64,000 bases of DNA, from NCBI RefSeq assembly GCF_001721685.1, contig NZ_CP012502.1:2480001-2544000 (forward strand), written 5' to 3'. The notes below the pieces were generated by a model. That model worked only from the letters and a program-made list of their open reading frames with translations. It was not told the origin of the DNA and ran no database searches. Position 1 is the first letter of the stretch, and each line of letters opens with the position of its first letter. Shown piece by piece: positions 8,085 to 16,027 of this stretch. The position numbers and the translations under genes were made by a program. This DNA is from Salisediminibacterium beveridgei (lineage in GTDB: Bacteria > Bacillota > Bacilli > Bacillales > Salisediminibacteriaceae).

Positions 8085-9200
8085 TCAGACGATTGTCTCT
8101 TTCATCTCATAAGCTGCGGAACAGCTGCCTTCGTGTGATACCATGCAAGGTCCAACCGGATTGTCCGGAGTGCAGATGCGATCGAACAGTGCACATTCCA
8201 GAGGCTGAATTTTCCCGGTCAACACATCTCCGCAGCGGCAACCGGTTTTTTTAACCCGATGCGGTGTCTGTGTCAGGAGATCACTTGAAACACGAAAGTG
8301 GCTGAAACGATCGGTAAAAGCATACCCACTTTCGGGAATTTCACCGAGACCGCGCCAGGCTTCTTTTACAGGGGTGAGCATTTCACTGATCCACTGCCTT
8401 GCAACAGGATTGCCTTCGGCTGTTACAACCGCCTGGTAGTTATTGATGACCCCGGGGGTACCGGCTGTCAGCATATCGAGGTACTGCTTCAATGACGTGA
8501 GCATTTCATCGAGCGTAAAGCCACTGATCACACCCGGGATCGATCGGTTGTTTAAAAAATTAAAGTGACGCTCTCCGACAATCATCGCAACATGGCCTGG
8601 TAATATGAAACCATCCACCACGAGGTCTGGGTCATTCAGAAGCGTTGACAGGATCGGTTCAATCCGCTTCAAGGATAAATATACCTGTAAATTTTTCACT
8701 GATTTCTCTTCTGCTTCCCTGACTGCTGCGAGAATGGCAGGTATGGTCGTTTCAAAACCAATGCCAAGCAAGATGACCGTTTGACCCGGATTGTTTTCAG
8801 CAATCGTAACCGCTTCGGTCGGTGAGTAAAAAATCCGGATATCCGCGCCACGCTGTTTTTTCTCCATCAAGGTCGCATAAGATCCAGGAACACGCATCAT
8901 ATCACCAAAAGTCGTGAGAATAACTCCCGGCTGATCAACGAGGCTGATCATTTGATCGATCGCCGATTGATCCGTAACACAAACGGGACACCCCGGGCCG
9001 GAAATGAAACGAATGGCATGATCCAACCGGGTTTTCAAACCGGTTTGAGCCAAAGCAACCGTGTGGGATCCACAAACTTCCATAATCACTGGCTTCCTTC
9101 CGTTTTCTTTTTGATATTGTTTGGCCAGCGTATCAATTTGATGAATCATCTGTTCTCGTTCAGACTTACTCAGTTCAGGGTTAACGGGGGATTTCATCAT
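8085..9200 (-). CDS. hypD: Hydrogenase maturation factor HypD
   Basis: [4Fe-4S] scaffold protein that, with HypC, assembles the Fe(CN)2CO unit of [NiFe]-hydrogenase. It has 371 residues, the usual length. Conserved landmarks are MEVCGSHT, the redox-active GPGCPVC motif, FGDMMRVPGS, GIGFETTIP, and the C-terminal cysteine region with GCRCGDVL, LECALFD and GSCSAAY. The ATG at 9200 has GGAGGG six to seven bases upstream and overlaps the end of hypC by 20 bases, so translation is probably coupled. Confidence 0.97.
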   Translation of the reverse strand: MMKSPVNPELSKSEREQMIHQIDTLAKQYQKENGRKPVIMEVCGSHTVALAQTGLKTRLDHAIRFISGPGCPVCVTDQSAIDQMISLVDQPGVILTTFGDMMRVPGSYATLMEKKQRGADIRIFYSPTEAVTIAENNPGQTVILLGIGFETTIPAILAAVREAEEKSVKNLQVYLSLKRIEPILSTLLNDPDLVVDGFILPGHVAMIVGERHFNFLNNRSIPGVISGFTLDEMLTSLKQYLDMLTAGTPGVINNYQAVVTAEGNPVARQWISEMLTPVKEAWRGLGEIPESGYAFTDRFSHFRVSSDLLTQTPHRVKKTGCRCGDVLTGKIQPLECALFDRICTPDNPVGPCMVSHEGSCSAAYEMKETIV

Positions 9201-9405
9201 TTAAAGCCCTCCACTCTTCAAGGCTTTGCAAGGCATACTCTTCATCGATGATTGACATGGCCTGTCCGGCGTGGATGATGACATATTGTCCAATTTCAAC
9301 TTCGGGCACAAAAATGATGCCAACATCAACGGATGTCCCCATGACGTCGGCCGTTGCTTGATATCCGTCGATTTCTTTGACTTTGCCTGGTATTCCGATA
9401 CACAT
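9181..9405 (-). CDS. hypC: Hydrogenase maturation chaperone HypC
   Basis: Small chaperone (74 residues) that works with HypD and delivers the Fe(CN)2CO group to the large-subunit precursor. The N-terminus MCIGIPGKV is the family signature; Cys2 becomes the functional N-terminal cysteine after Met removal. The OB-like body and the segment YVIIHAGQAMSIID are typical. It starts 18 bases after the hypF stop with an AGGGGGG ribosome site. It is the only HypC/HybG paralogue in the window, consistent with a single hydrogenase client. Confidence 0.96.
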   Translation of the reverse strand: MCIGIPGKVKEIDGYQATADVMGTSVDVGIIFVPEVEIGQYVIIHAGQAMSIIDEEYALQSLEEWRALNDEIPR

Positions 9406-9423
9406 CGGGATCCCCCCTGTTTT

Positions 9424-11748
9424 TCATTTTGATCTGTTCAGCCTCGCATTTGAAGCGATGAGTGCCTGTCCAAGACTGATGCCTCCATCGTTACACGGGA
9501 TGTTTCGATGCGTTAAGACACTCAGTGATGAAGCGTTCAGCATTGCTTTAACACGTCGTTCGATATAAGGATTATGCATCGTCCCTCCGGAGAATAAAAC
9601 GGCATTACAGCCGGTCTGAGTACTGATCGCAAGGGTTTCTTCTGCGATCATACGGGCCAGAGTCTCATGAAACATCCCCGCAATTTTCGTTGTGTCAACA
9701 CCGTTTCGCTTTGCTTTGATCACGGCTGCTATCAGTTCATCAGTCTGATATACCCGCACATCCTTTTTCATTCTCCACGACGGCAGTTCAAACGGTTCAA
9801 AGCGATCGCTATACCGGACCATTTCCGAAAGTTTAATGGCGGCCTCGCCTTCTTCGAAAACCTCGTATACCACACCTAGAATCGCACTCACACAATCGAA
9901 TAACCGTCCCGCAGAGGAGACATAATTCATTGCCAGATCACGTTGTACCATATGCTGCAGAAGGGCCCTTTCCTCCTCAGCGGGATGAAACCATGCCTGG
10001 ATCAATGCATCTGCCTCATCCGTCTGATGAAGATACAGCCAGGCACTTGCCTGGCGCCAGGGGTATCTGGTGCCCTGATCGCCGCCGGGAAGAGGAAGAG
10101 GCTCGATGGATGCAAAGCGCTCAAAGCTGCCCACGTCTCCATAAAGCCATTCAAATCCCCACATCGTATCGTCATGACCATAACCTGTTCCATCAAGCAT
10201 GACGCCAATGACCGGTTCATCCAGTGCCAACTTCCGATCAGCCATCATACTGACCATATGGGCATGGTGATGCCAGACATAATAAATGGGTAACGTCGTA
10301 TCCCCAAGCCATGCTCGTTGCGGATAATTGGGGTGATAGTCCATGACCCAATCTGTGGGCTCAATCTGCGTTAACTTCCGGAAAGATTTCAGTAATGCTT
10401 TCGCTTCGTTTGCAGACGGCAGCTGATCGAGGTCCCCGTTATGCGGACCGACAAAGAGCTGCTTTCCCCGCCCGAATGTGAAGGTATTTTTTAATTGGGC
10501 ACCGAGGGCAATGATACCGTCCACATCAAACGGCGTTACGATCGGGTCCGGCACAAATCCCCTTGCCCGTCTGTAAAAATGCGTCTGACCGTCTCTCACT
10601 TCCATCACAGAGTCGTCGATCGGTCTTGCGATTTTCCGATTATGAAACAACATACTGTCGACGAGATGATGTCCCCGTTCCAAGACATCTTCTTCATCAA
10701 AAAACATCGGTTCGCCAGACAGGTTTCCACTGGTCATCACAAGTGCATCAAACTTTTCCATGATTAATGCATGAAGCGGTGTCGAGGGAAGGAAGAGCCC
10801 GATCGAAGTCATCCCCGGTGCTACCGCCTCACTCAAGCCGGTTCTTTCTTTCTTTTGCATCACAACAACAGGTGCTTCAGCTGATTTGAGTAAGGATTCT
10901 TCCTCTTCAGACACAAGTGCAAACTGACGGGCTGAATCGATACTGTTTACCATCACGGCAAAAGGTTTAGTCGGGCGCTTTTTACGTCTTCTCAACTGCC
11001 TCACAGCTTGACTGTTCTTCGCATCACACGCGAAATGAAAGCCCCCTAACCCTTTAATCGCAACGGTCTTTCCTTCTTCCAAATCCCGGATCGTCCGGCT
11101 TAATGCAGGTTCATTTTCCAGGTTTCCTTCCCCGGTTCTTGACATGGAATGATATTTGAGTGAAGGACCACAAGCCGGGCAGGCAATGGGCTGGGCATGG
11201 TGCCTCCGGTTCATTGGGTCCGAATACTCTGCTTCACAGGCTGAACACAAGGGGAAATCTTTCATTGTCGTGACCGGCCGATCATAAGGCAATGACCGGA
11301 TGATCGTGTACCTCGGACCACAATTGGTACAGTTAATAAACGGATAACGGTATCTTCTGTCATTGACATCCTTCATTTCAGTCAGACAGTCCTGACAAAC
11401 AGCGGCATCGACAGGAATCACCAACGCCGAATGTCCCTGACTGGTGCTTTTACTGATCGTGAAATCTGTCAGGTTCTTTACAGGGCTATCCCACTGTTCG
11501 AAAGATTGAATTTTCGCGAGCGGGGGAAGTTCGTTATGCAATCGATGGATAAAAGTACTGACATCCTCCACATGTCCCTCAGCAAAAATTCTGACGCCAT
11601 CCATATTATTTTGAACGTGACCGCTGATTCGTGTTTCATGTGCGATCCGGTATACGAATGGCCGAAATCCCACGCCCTGAACCCGACCGGTAATTACAAC
11701 GTCACTGGCAACACGGTTTTTGCTTTCGAATCGATCCAGTTCACCCAT
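9424..11748 (-). CDS. hypF: Carbamoyltransferase HypF
   Basis: Converts carbamoyl phosphate and ATP to a carbamoyl adenylate and transfers the carbamoyl group to HypE, starting CN ligand synthesis. The 774 residues show the full architecture: acylphosphatase domain (about 17-105, GRVQGVGFRPFVY), two zinc fingers (about 117-198, CQDC, CTNC, CSAC, CPAC), a YrdC-like domain with KGLGGFHFACDA, and a Kae1-like C-terminal domain with HHAHMVSMMADR and GGISLGQAL. The only sensible start is the ATG at 11748 (AGAGGGG upstream), which overlaps the hypB 3' end by 55 bases. Confidence 0.97.
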   Translation of the reverse strand: MGELDRFESKNRVASDVVITGRVQGVGFRPFVYRIAHETRISGHVQNNMDGVRIFAEGHVEDVSTFIHRLHNELPPLAKIQSFEQWDSPVKNLTDFTISKSTSQGHSALVIPVDAAVCQDCLTEMKDVNDRRYRYPFINCTNCGPRYTIIRSLPYDRPVTTMKDFPLCSACEAEYSDPMNRRHHAQPIACPACGPSLKYHSMSRTGEGNLENEPALSRTIRDLEEGKTVAIKGLGGFHFACDAKNSQAVRQLRRRKKRPTKPFAVMVNSIDSARQFALVSEEEESLLKSAEAPVVVMQKKERTGLSEAVAPGMTSIGLFLPSTPLHALIMEKFDALVMTSGNLSGEPMFFDEEDVLERGHHLVDSMLFHNRKIARPIDDSVMEVRDGQTHFYRRARGFVPDPIVTPFDVDGIIALGAQLKNTFTFGRGKQLFVGPHNGDLDQLPSANEAKALLKSFRKLTQIEPTDWVMDYHPNYPQRAWLGDTTLPIYYVWHHHAHMVSMMADRKLALDEPVIGVMLDGTGYGHDDTMWGFEWLYGDVGSFERFASIEPLPLPGGDQGTRYPWRQASAWLYLHQTDEADALIQAWFHPAEEERALLQHMVQRDLAMNYVSSAGRLFDCVSAILGVVYEVFEEGEAAIKLSEMVRYSDRFEPFELPSWRMKKDVRVYQTDELIAAVIKAKRNGVDTTKIAGMFHETLARMIAEETLAISTQTGCNAVLFSGGTMHNPYIERRVKAMLNASSLSVLTHRNIPCNDGGISLGQALIASNARLNRSK

Positions 11749-12362
11749 GGCGTAATCCCCTCTTTTGTTAACGCAGAGACTTCGAATAATTCAGAATCAG
11801 GATTGATCTGGTTCAAATCTCTTCTGGCCTCTTCAACTGAAAATGGCAGGTAAGGCAACAAGTCCATCTTATTCAACAAAACCATTTCTGTCCGTTTGAA
11901 CATGAAAGGGTATTTCGTAATTTTATCGTTCCCTTCCGGAATGCTTAACACCGTAATCTTATGATGCTGACCGAGATCATAGCCCGATGGACAGACAAGA
12001 TTCCCGACATTTTCAATGAAGAGAATATCAACATCCTCAAGGTCGAATTCCGGCAGTACTTTCGTGATCATCCGGGCGTCCAGATGGCATCCGCCATTTG
12101 TATTGATCTGAACCGCTTTGGCTCCCGCTTCCCTGATGCGCATAGCATCTCTTTCAGTTGCCAGATCGCCTTCAATCACACCGATCCTGTATCGTCCGCT
12201 TAACTCTCTGATGGTCTCTTCTAAAAGGGTTGTTTTCCCAGCGCCAGGGGAACTCATCATATTGATGACCAACACCTGGTATTTTTCGAACAGGTTGCGA
12301 TTAAAATCAGCGGCTTTGTTGTTATCCTGCAGCACATCTTCATTGAGCTTCACTTTCATCAT
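11694..12362 (-). CDS. hypB: Hydrogenase/urease-type nickel GTPase HypB
   Basis: SIMIBI GTPase that, with HypA, inserts nickel into the hydrogenase large subunit. About 222 residues. The P-loop SSPGAGKTT is followed by GDLATERDA, the metal-site segment NTNGGCHLDARM and NVGNLVCPSGYDLG, and the guanine-specificity LLNKMDLLPY. There is no histidine-rich nickel-storage N-terminus and no N-terminal CXXCGC site, so this is the short form. Two adjacent ATGs (12362, 12359) follow AGGAGG by five and eight bases; both overlap the end of hypA by about 20 bases. Confidence 0.96.
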   Translation of the reverse strand: MMKVKLNEDVLQDNNKAADFNRNLFEKYQVLVINMMSSPGAGKTTLLEETIRELSGRYRIGVIEGDLATERDAMRIREAGAKAVQINTNGGCHLDARMITKVLPEFDLEDVDILFIENVGNLVCPSGYDLGQHHKITVLSIPEGNDKITKYPFMFKRTEMVLLNKMDLLPYLPFSVEEARRDLNQINPDSELFEVSALTKEGITPWVNWIDSKAKTVLPVTL

Positions 12363-12717
12363 ATCTTCCTCCTTCATAACTGATAATTTGAAAGACTTCT
12401 CCTTTAATAATCTCTCCAGAAGGCATCTCACAGTCAGGACAGAATGCGAAACGGTTATCCGGCTTGTAATTTCGTTTACACACCGTACACCTCGCTTCAG
12501 CTGCTTCTTGTTCCATAACGAGCATGGCATCTTCAAGAAGAAAAGGATATTCTCCGGAGGCCTTCAGCATATCGAATGCCATGAACAGGGCTTCTGGCAT
12601 CACATTGGAAATGTCACCAACGATCAGTTCAATTTCATTCACATAATCAAAGCCCTGACCGTTCTTATGGCGGTCAACAATGGCAAGGATGTCTTCCATA
12701 AGAGCTACTTCATGCAT
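12340..12717 (-). CDS. hypA: Hydrogenase nickel metallochaperone HypA
   Basis: Nickel metallochaperone partner of HypB. It has 125 residues and begins MHEVALMEDI; His2 with the N-terminal amine is the known nickel site. A structural zinc site is formed by CTVC and CPDC in the second half. The acidic C-terminal tail is slightly longer than in E. coli HypA. It follows the zinc-ribbon gene by four bases with an AGAGGTG ribosome site, and its end overlaps hypB. Confidence 0.95.
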   Translation of the reverse strand: MHEVALMEDILAIVDRHKNGQGFDYVNEIELIVGDISNVMPEALFMAFDMLKASGEYPFLLEDAMLVMEQEAAEARCTVCKRNYKPDNRFAFCPDCEMPSGEIIKGEVFQIISYEGGRYDESEAQ

Positions 12718-12721
12718 CGGC

Positions 12722-13129
12722 TCACCTCTTTTTTTTATAAAGAATGTGAAGTTGTTGACGAATGAATTTTACCGGGCGAAGATCCAGGTGATTCCTTGCT
12801 TCATCCGCTGTCCATTGAAAGTTACATGTGAAGCATTTAATCTCATCACTGAAACTTTGGTAATGTAGTGAAGACCGGCAATCAGGACAGATTAATGCCC
12901 ATGCCTGCCAATCTTCGCCGGTTTGTTTAATCAAAAACGCCTGTTCATGAATCCAATACACGCGATCTTGATGAACGAACCCATGAACGGGCCACCACTC
13001 ATAGCCTTGCATCGTAAGCCATTGCATCTTGGTATTTGAAACATCTTCTTGAATCAGTGGTTCAGCCGCTTCATATGAGGTTTGAATCAGACTCGATCGA
13101 AGTTCTTTGAGAAAGCCGGCTCGATTCAT
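12722..13129 (-). CDS. Hydrogenase-cluster zinc-ribbon protein of unknown function
   Basis: I do not recognise a named family. With the ATG at 13129 (AGAGGG about seven bases upstream) it is 135 residues; a longer frame reaches 13171. The N-terminal half contains an aromatic, histidine-rich stretch (GYEWWPVHGFVHQDRVYWIHE). The C-terminal half has a zinc ribbon CPDC-X14-CFTC, and the end is basic (LYKKKR). It overlaps the end of the protease gene by 59 bases and sits four bases before hypA, so it is almost certainly co-translated with hydrogenase maturation genes. It may take the place of HyaE/HyaF- or HupI/HupJ-type accessory proteins, none of which is present; this is inference from position. 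Confidence 0.75.
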   Translation of the reverse strand: MNRAGFLKELRSSLIQTSYEAAEPLIQEDVSNTKMQWLTMQGYEWWPVHGFVHQDRVYWIHEQAFLIKQTGEDWQAWALICPDCRSSLHYQSFSDEIKCFTCNFQWTADEARNHLDLRPVKFIRQQLHILYKKKR

Positions 13130-13610
13130 GCCATTCCCTCTTCCATTGTGTGACTTTCTTACGGATGACATCCATTAATTCCGGAATAGACTGTTGAACC
13201 GATTCTGTCAGCTCCGTTCCCATCACCAGTGACTCGGGTTGAATCCCGACGATTGAAATCTTTTCAGGATAACAGTCTTTCAGTTCAGCAACTTGAAGCA
13301 CTTCCTGAAAGCCCAGCTGGTGCATCGACATTTTCAAAGAGAAATAATCAGGAAGATCATCACCCTCAAGAATAATGACGCTTCCTGGTGGCTGGTGATC
13401 TGCAATCGCATCAATAATCAGAAGCCCCTTCGCCTGTTCGACCGGCTCCAGGAGCCTGAGTCCGTCAGTGGACCCCTCAATCACCTCAACATCAGCGTCC
13501 TCTTCAAACAGGCGGATCATATCCGGCAAGATATGAATCCCCAGTCCTTCATCACGATAAAGAAAATTCCCAAGGCCGATGACTTTAATTGGCTTTTCGC
13601 TTTGGCTCAT
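13071..13610 (-). CDS. hyaD: [NiFe]-hydrogenase large-subunit maturation endopeptidase
   Basis: Endopeptidase that removes the C-terminal peptide of HyaB after nickel insertion. With the ATG at 13610 (GGGAGG eight bases upstream) it is 179 residues. Family signatures are GLGNFLYRDEGLG near the N-terminus (nickel-binding acidic residue), IDAIAD, and MHQLG with the third metal-binding residue. The start overlaps the hyaC stop by 26 bases. Its substrate, with a 15-residue tail, is encoded two genes upstream. Confidence 0.94.
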   Translation of the reverse strand: MSQSEKPIKVIGLGNFLYRDEGLGIHILPDMIRLFEEDADVEVIEGSTDGLRLLEPVEQAKGLLIIDAIADHQPPGSVIILEGDDLPDYFSLKMSMHQLGFQEVLQVAELKDCYPEKISIVGIQPESLVMGTELTESVQQSIPELMDVIRKKVTQWKREWHESSRLSQRTSIESDSNLI

Positions 13611-14289
13611 CGTCAGAACCTCCCGGATCATCCATTTCCTTGTAGCCGGTAAACATGCTTGAGAGTGTTTTATTTCGCTCCAGCCAGGTTTCCCGGAGAA
13701 CAAAATAATGATGGGTCATCACAAAGACGAGAATGGCTACAGCCGAAAAGAAGTGAAGTCCGCGAATGTTGGCACTGTTTCCGAAAATGTTCGTCATCCA
13801 GGCAACCGAAGACCCGAGTAGCGTTCCAGGCTGTGGTTCGAACAGCAGAAACAAACCGGTAGCAATCACAATCAATCCACCGAGGCCCATAAAGATCCAG
13901 TACGACAACTCTGCAAGGGGATTGTGTCCTACATAGTGTTTTTTATTATTTTTCATAAACAGATAATGTTTCCCTGTTTCTAACACCCCAGTCCAGAATG
14001 AAGCCTTCAACGGATTGGATTTGGCATATTGATTCCCCACCAGAAAGAGATAGAATCGGAAGATCAGACTGGCAATAAACACAAATCCAAAAAAGAAGTG
14101 TATATACCTTGCCCATCCCATAACAAAAGAATAATAGGCTTCTTCTGGAATCCTTGCGCCAAAGAAAGGAGAGCTGATATAAAAACCCGTTATCAACAGA
14201 ATGGTAATGGAGAGAGCATTTACCCAGTGAAATATTCTTAAAGAACGTTCCCAGACGAATACACGTTTTTTAGTCGAACCGGTTCCCAT
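13585..14289 (-). CDS. hyaC: Hydrogenase b-type cytochrome subunit HyaC
   Basis: Di-heme membrane cytochrome b that takes electrons from the hydrogenase small subunit and reduces menaquinone. It has 234 residues and four hydrophobic helices. Candidate heme-ligand histidines lie in RIFHWVNALS (helix 1), YIHFFFGFVF (helix 2) and LHFFSAV...THHYFVLRE (helix 4). It is preceded by AAGGAG and lies 17 bases after hyaB. Presence of this gene marks the complex as a membrane-bound respiratory uptake enzyme rather than a soluble one. Confidence 0.94.
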   Translation of the reverse strand: MGTGSTKKRVFVWERSLRIFHWVNALSITILLITGFYISSPFFGARIPEEAYYSFVMGWARYIHFFFGFVFIASLIFRFYLFLVGNQYAKSNPLKASFWTGVLETGKHYLFMKNNKKHYVGHNPLAELSYWIFMGLGGLIVIATGLFLLFEPQPGTLLGSSVAWMTNIFGNSANIRGLHFFSAVAILVFVMTHHYFVLRETWLERNKTLSSMFTGYKEMDDPGGSDDEPKRKAN

Positions 14290-14305
14290 TACGAACGTCT
14301 CCTTT

Positions 14306-16024
14306 CTAAATAATCCGGATTTTTGTCGTTCCTTCCTTCTCTTTATCCGTCAGATGAACCGCGCAAGCCAAACACGGATCAAAAGAGTGGATGACGCGAA
14401 GAATTTCGATCGGCTGCTCAGGATCCGCAACCGGAACGCCCTTCAATGCTTCTTCGTATGGTCCCGGTTGCCCGGTATGATCCTTCGGTGAAGCAAGCCA
14501 GGTGGTTGGTACAACGGCCTGATAATTTTTAGCTTTGCCGTTTTCAATTTCAATCCAGTGACCTAAAGATCCCCGCGGCGCTTCCATCCATCCGACACCT
14601 TGAACATTATCGGGCCAGCTGTTTGGTTCCCATTTTGATGAATTAAATGTCACTTGATCACCTGTTTTTATATTGTCAATCAACGCATTCATGTCATCAC
14701 GCAACCAGCGGACCATCAATCTTGTCTCCAGCCCTCTTGCAACGGTTCGCCCAAGTGCACTGTAAAGAGCGTCCATCGGTACGCCAAGGGCTTCAAGGGC
14801 TTCATCCACAACCTGCTGAATCTCCTCATTCCCCGATGCATAGCCTACCATCAGACGGGCGAGGGGACCTGTTTCCATAGCATGTCCTTTATAGCGTGGG
14901 GCTTTCACCCATGAATAACGCGCATCCGTATCCAACTGGTCAAATGGTGGTTTGGGACCGCTGTAGTTCAAATCAGTCTTCCCCTCCCACGGGTGGCGAC
15001 CGTCTCCATCTTCCCGTTCGGCATCGTCATACCAGGCGTGATCGGTAAATTCCCGGACGTGTTCCGGATCTCTCAGATCGACTTCCTGAATATCTTCGAG
15101 CTGGCCATCAATGATGGCTCCTCTTGGCATCCGGTATTTCTCGACTTCACGGACATCCCCGGTGGAAAAATCACCGAATGAGAGGAAATTTGGTTTCGCT
15201 GCACCATACAGCCAGTCTTTGTAATAGGAACCGATCGCTAATAAATCAGGGATATATACTTGTTCTACGAAATCAAAGGCCTCATTGATTAATTTCTGCA
15301 TGTGACTGAAACGCTCGGCATTAATCGCGTTGTCGGAGTTGATATCAATCGGTGTCGCCATGCCGCCAACAACATAGTGAGGATGCGGATTTTTTCCACC
15401 GAGGATGGTATGAATCTGCACGATGTTCTTTTGCCAGTCCAACGCTTCAAGGTAGTGGGCAACAGCAAGAAGATTCACTTCAGGTGGAAGTTTATACGCC
15501 TCGTGACCCCAGTAGCCATTGGCGAAAATACCTAACTGTCCGCTGTCAACCAGCTTTTGAACTTTATCTTTCACGCCTTGAAAATAGCCCGGGGACGATT
15601 TTGGCCAATCTGATATGGACTGAGCGATTTGGCTGGTTTCTTCGGGGTCTGCTTCCAATGCATTGACTACATCAACCCAGTCGAGGGCGTGCAGATGATA
15701 GAAGTGAACAACATGGTCATGAACAAACTGCGTTTCATTCATAATTTCCCGGATCAGTGAAGCATTTCGGGGGACTGTAATATCAAGTGCATCCTCTACT
15801 GACCGGATCGACGCCAACGCGTGAACCGTCGTGCAAACGCCGCAGATTCGCTGAACGAAAGCCCATATATCACGGGGGTCCCGGCCGACAACAATTTTTT
15901 CGATGCCTCTGACACCTGTCCCACTGCTGTAAGCTTCTGTAATGTATCCGTTTTCAAAATCAGCTTCAATCCTCAAATGACCTTCAATGCGCGTTACCGG
16001 ATCGACTACTATGCGCTCGCTCAC
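14306..16024 (-). CDS. hyaB: [NiFe]-hydrogenase large subunit, group 1 uptake type
   Basis: Holds the Ni-Fe active site that splits H2. It has 572 residues. The L1 motif RICGVC gives Cys61 and Cys64; the L2 motif DPCLACAVH near the C-terminus gives Cys551 and Cys554. After His557 there is a 15-residue tail that the HyaD protease should remove. MVGYASGNEEI and the N-terminal DPVTRIEGHLRIE are typical of group 1. It lies three bases from hyaA, so the two subunits are co-translated. A clean, full-length member with no missing ligand. Confidence 0.97.
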   Translation of the reverse strand: MSERIVVDPVTRIEGHLRIEADFENGYITEAYSSGTGVRGIEKIVVGRDPRDIWAFVQRICGVCTTVHALASIRSVEDALDITVPRNASLIREIMNETQFVHDHVVHFYHLHALDWVDVVNALEADPEETSQIAQSISDWPKSSPGYFQGVKDKVQKLVDSGQLGIFANGYWGHEAYKLPPEVNLLAVAHYLEALDWQKNIVQIHTILGGKNPHPHYVVGGMATPIDINSDNAINAERFSHMQKLINEAFDFVEQVYIPDLLAIGSYYKDWLYGAAKPNFLSFGDFSTGDVREVEKYRMPRGAIIDGQLEDIQEVDLRDPEHVREFTDHAWYDDAEREDGDGRHPWEGKTDLNYSGPKPPFDQLDTDARYSWVKAPRYKGHAMETGPLARLMVGYASGNEEIQQVVDEALEALGVPMDALYSALGRTVARGLETRLMVRWLRDDMNALIDNIKTGDQVTFNSSKWEPNSWPDNVQGVGWMEAPRGSLGHWIEIENGKAKNYQAVVPTTWLASPKDHTGQPGPYEEALKGVPVADPEQPIEILRVIHSFDPCLACAVHLTDKEKEGTTKIRII

Positions 16025-16027
16025 GAT

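Noticed and set aside
12118..12765. 215-residue open frame on the plus strand
   Set aside because: Antisense to hypB and hypA, which are unambiguous; no ribosome site and no family resemblance.
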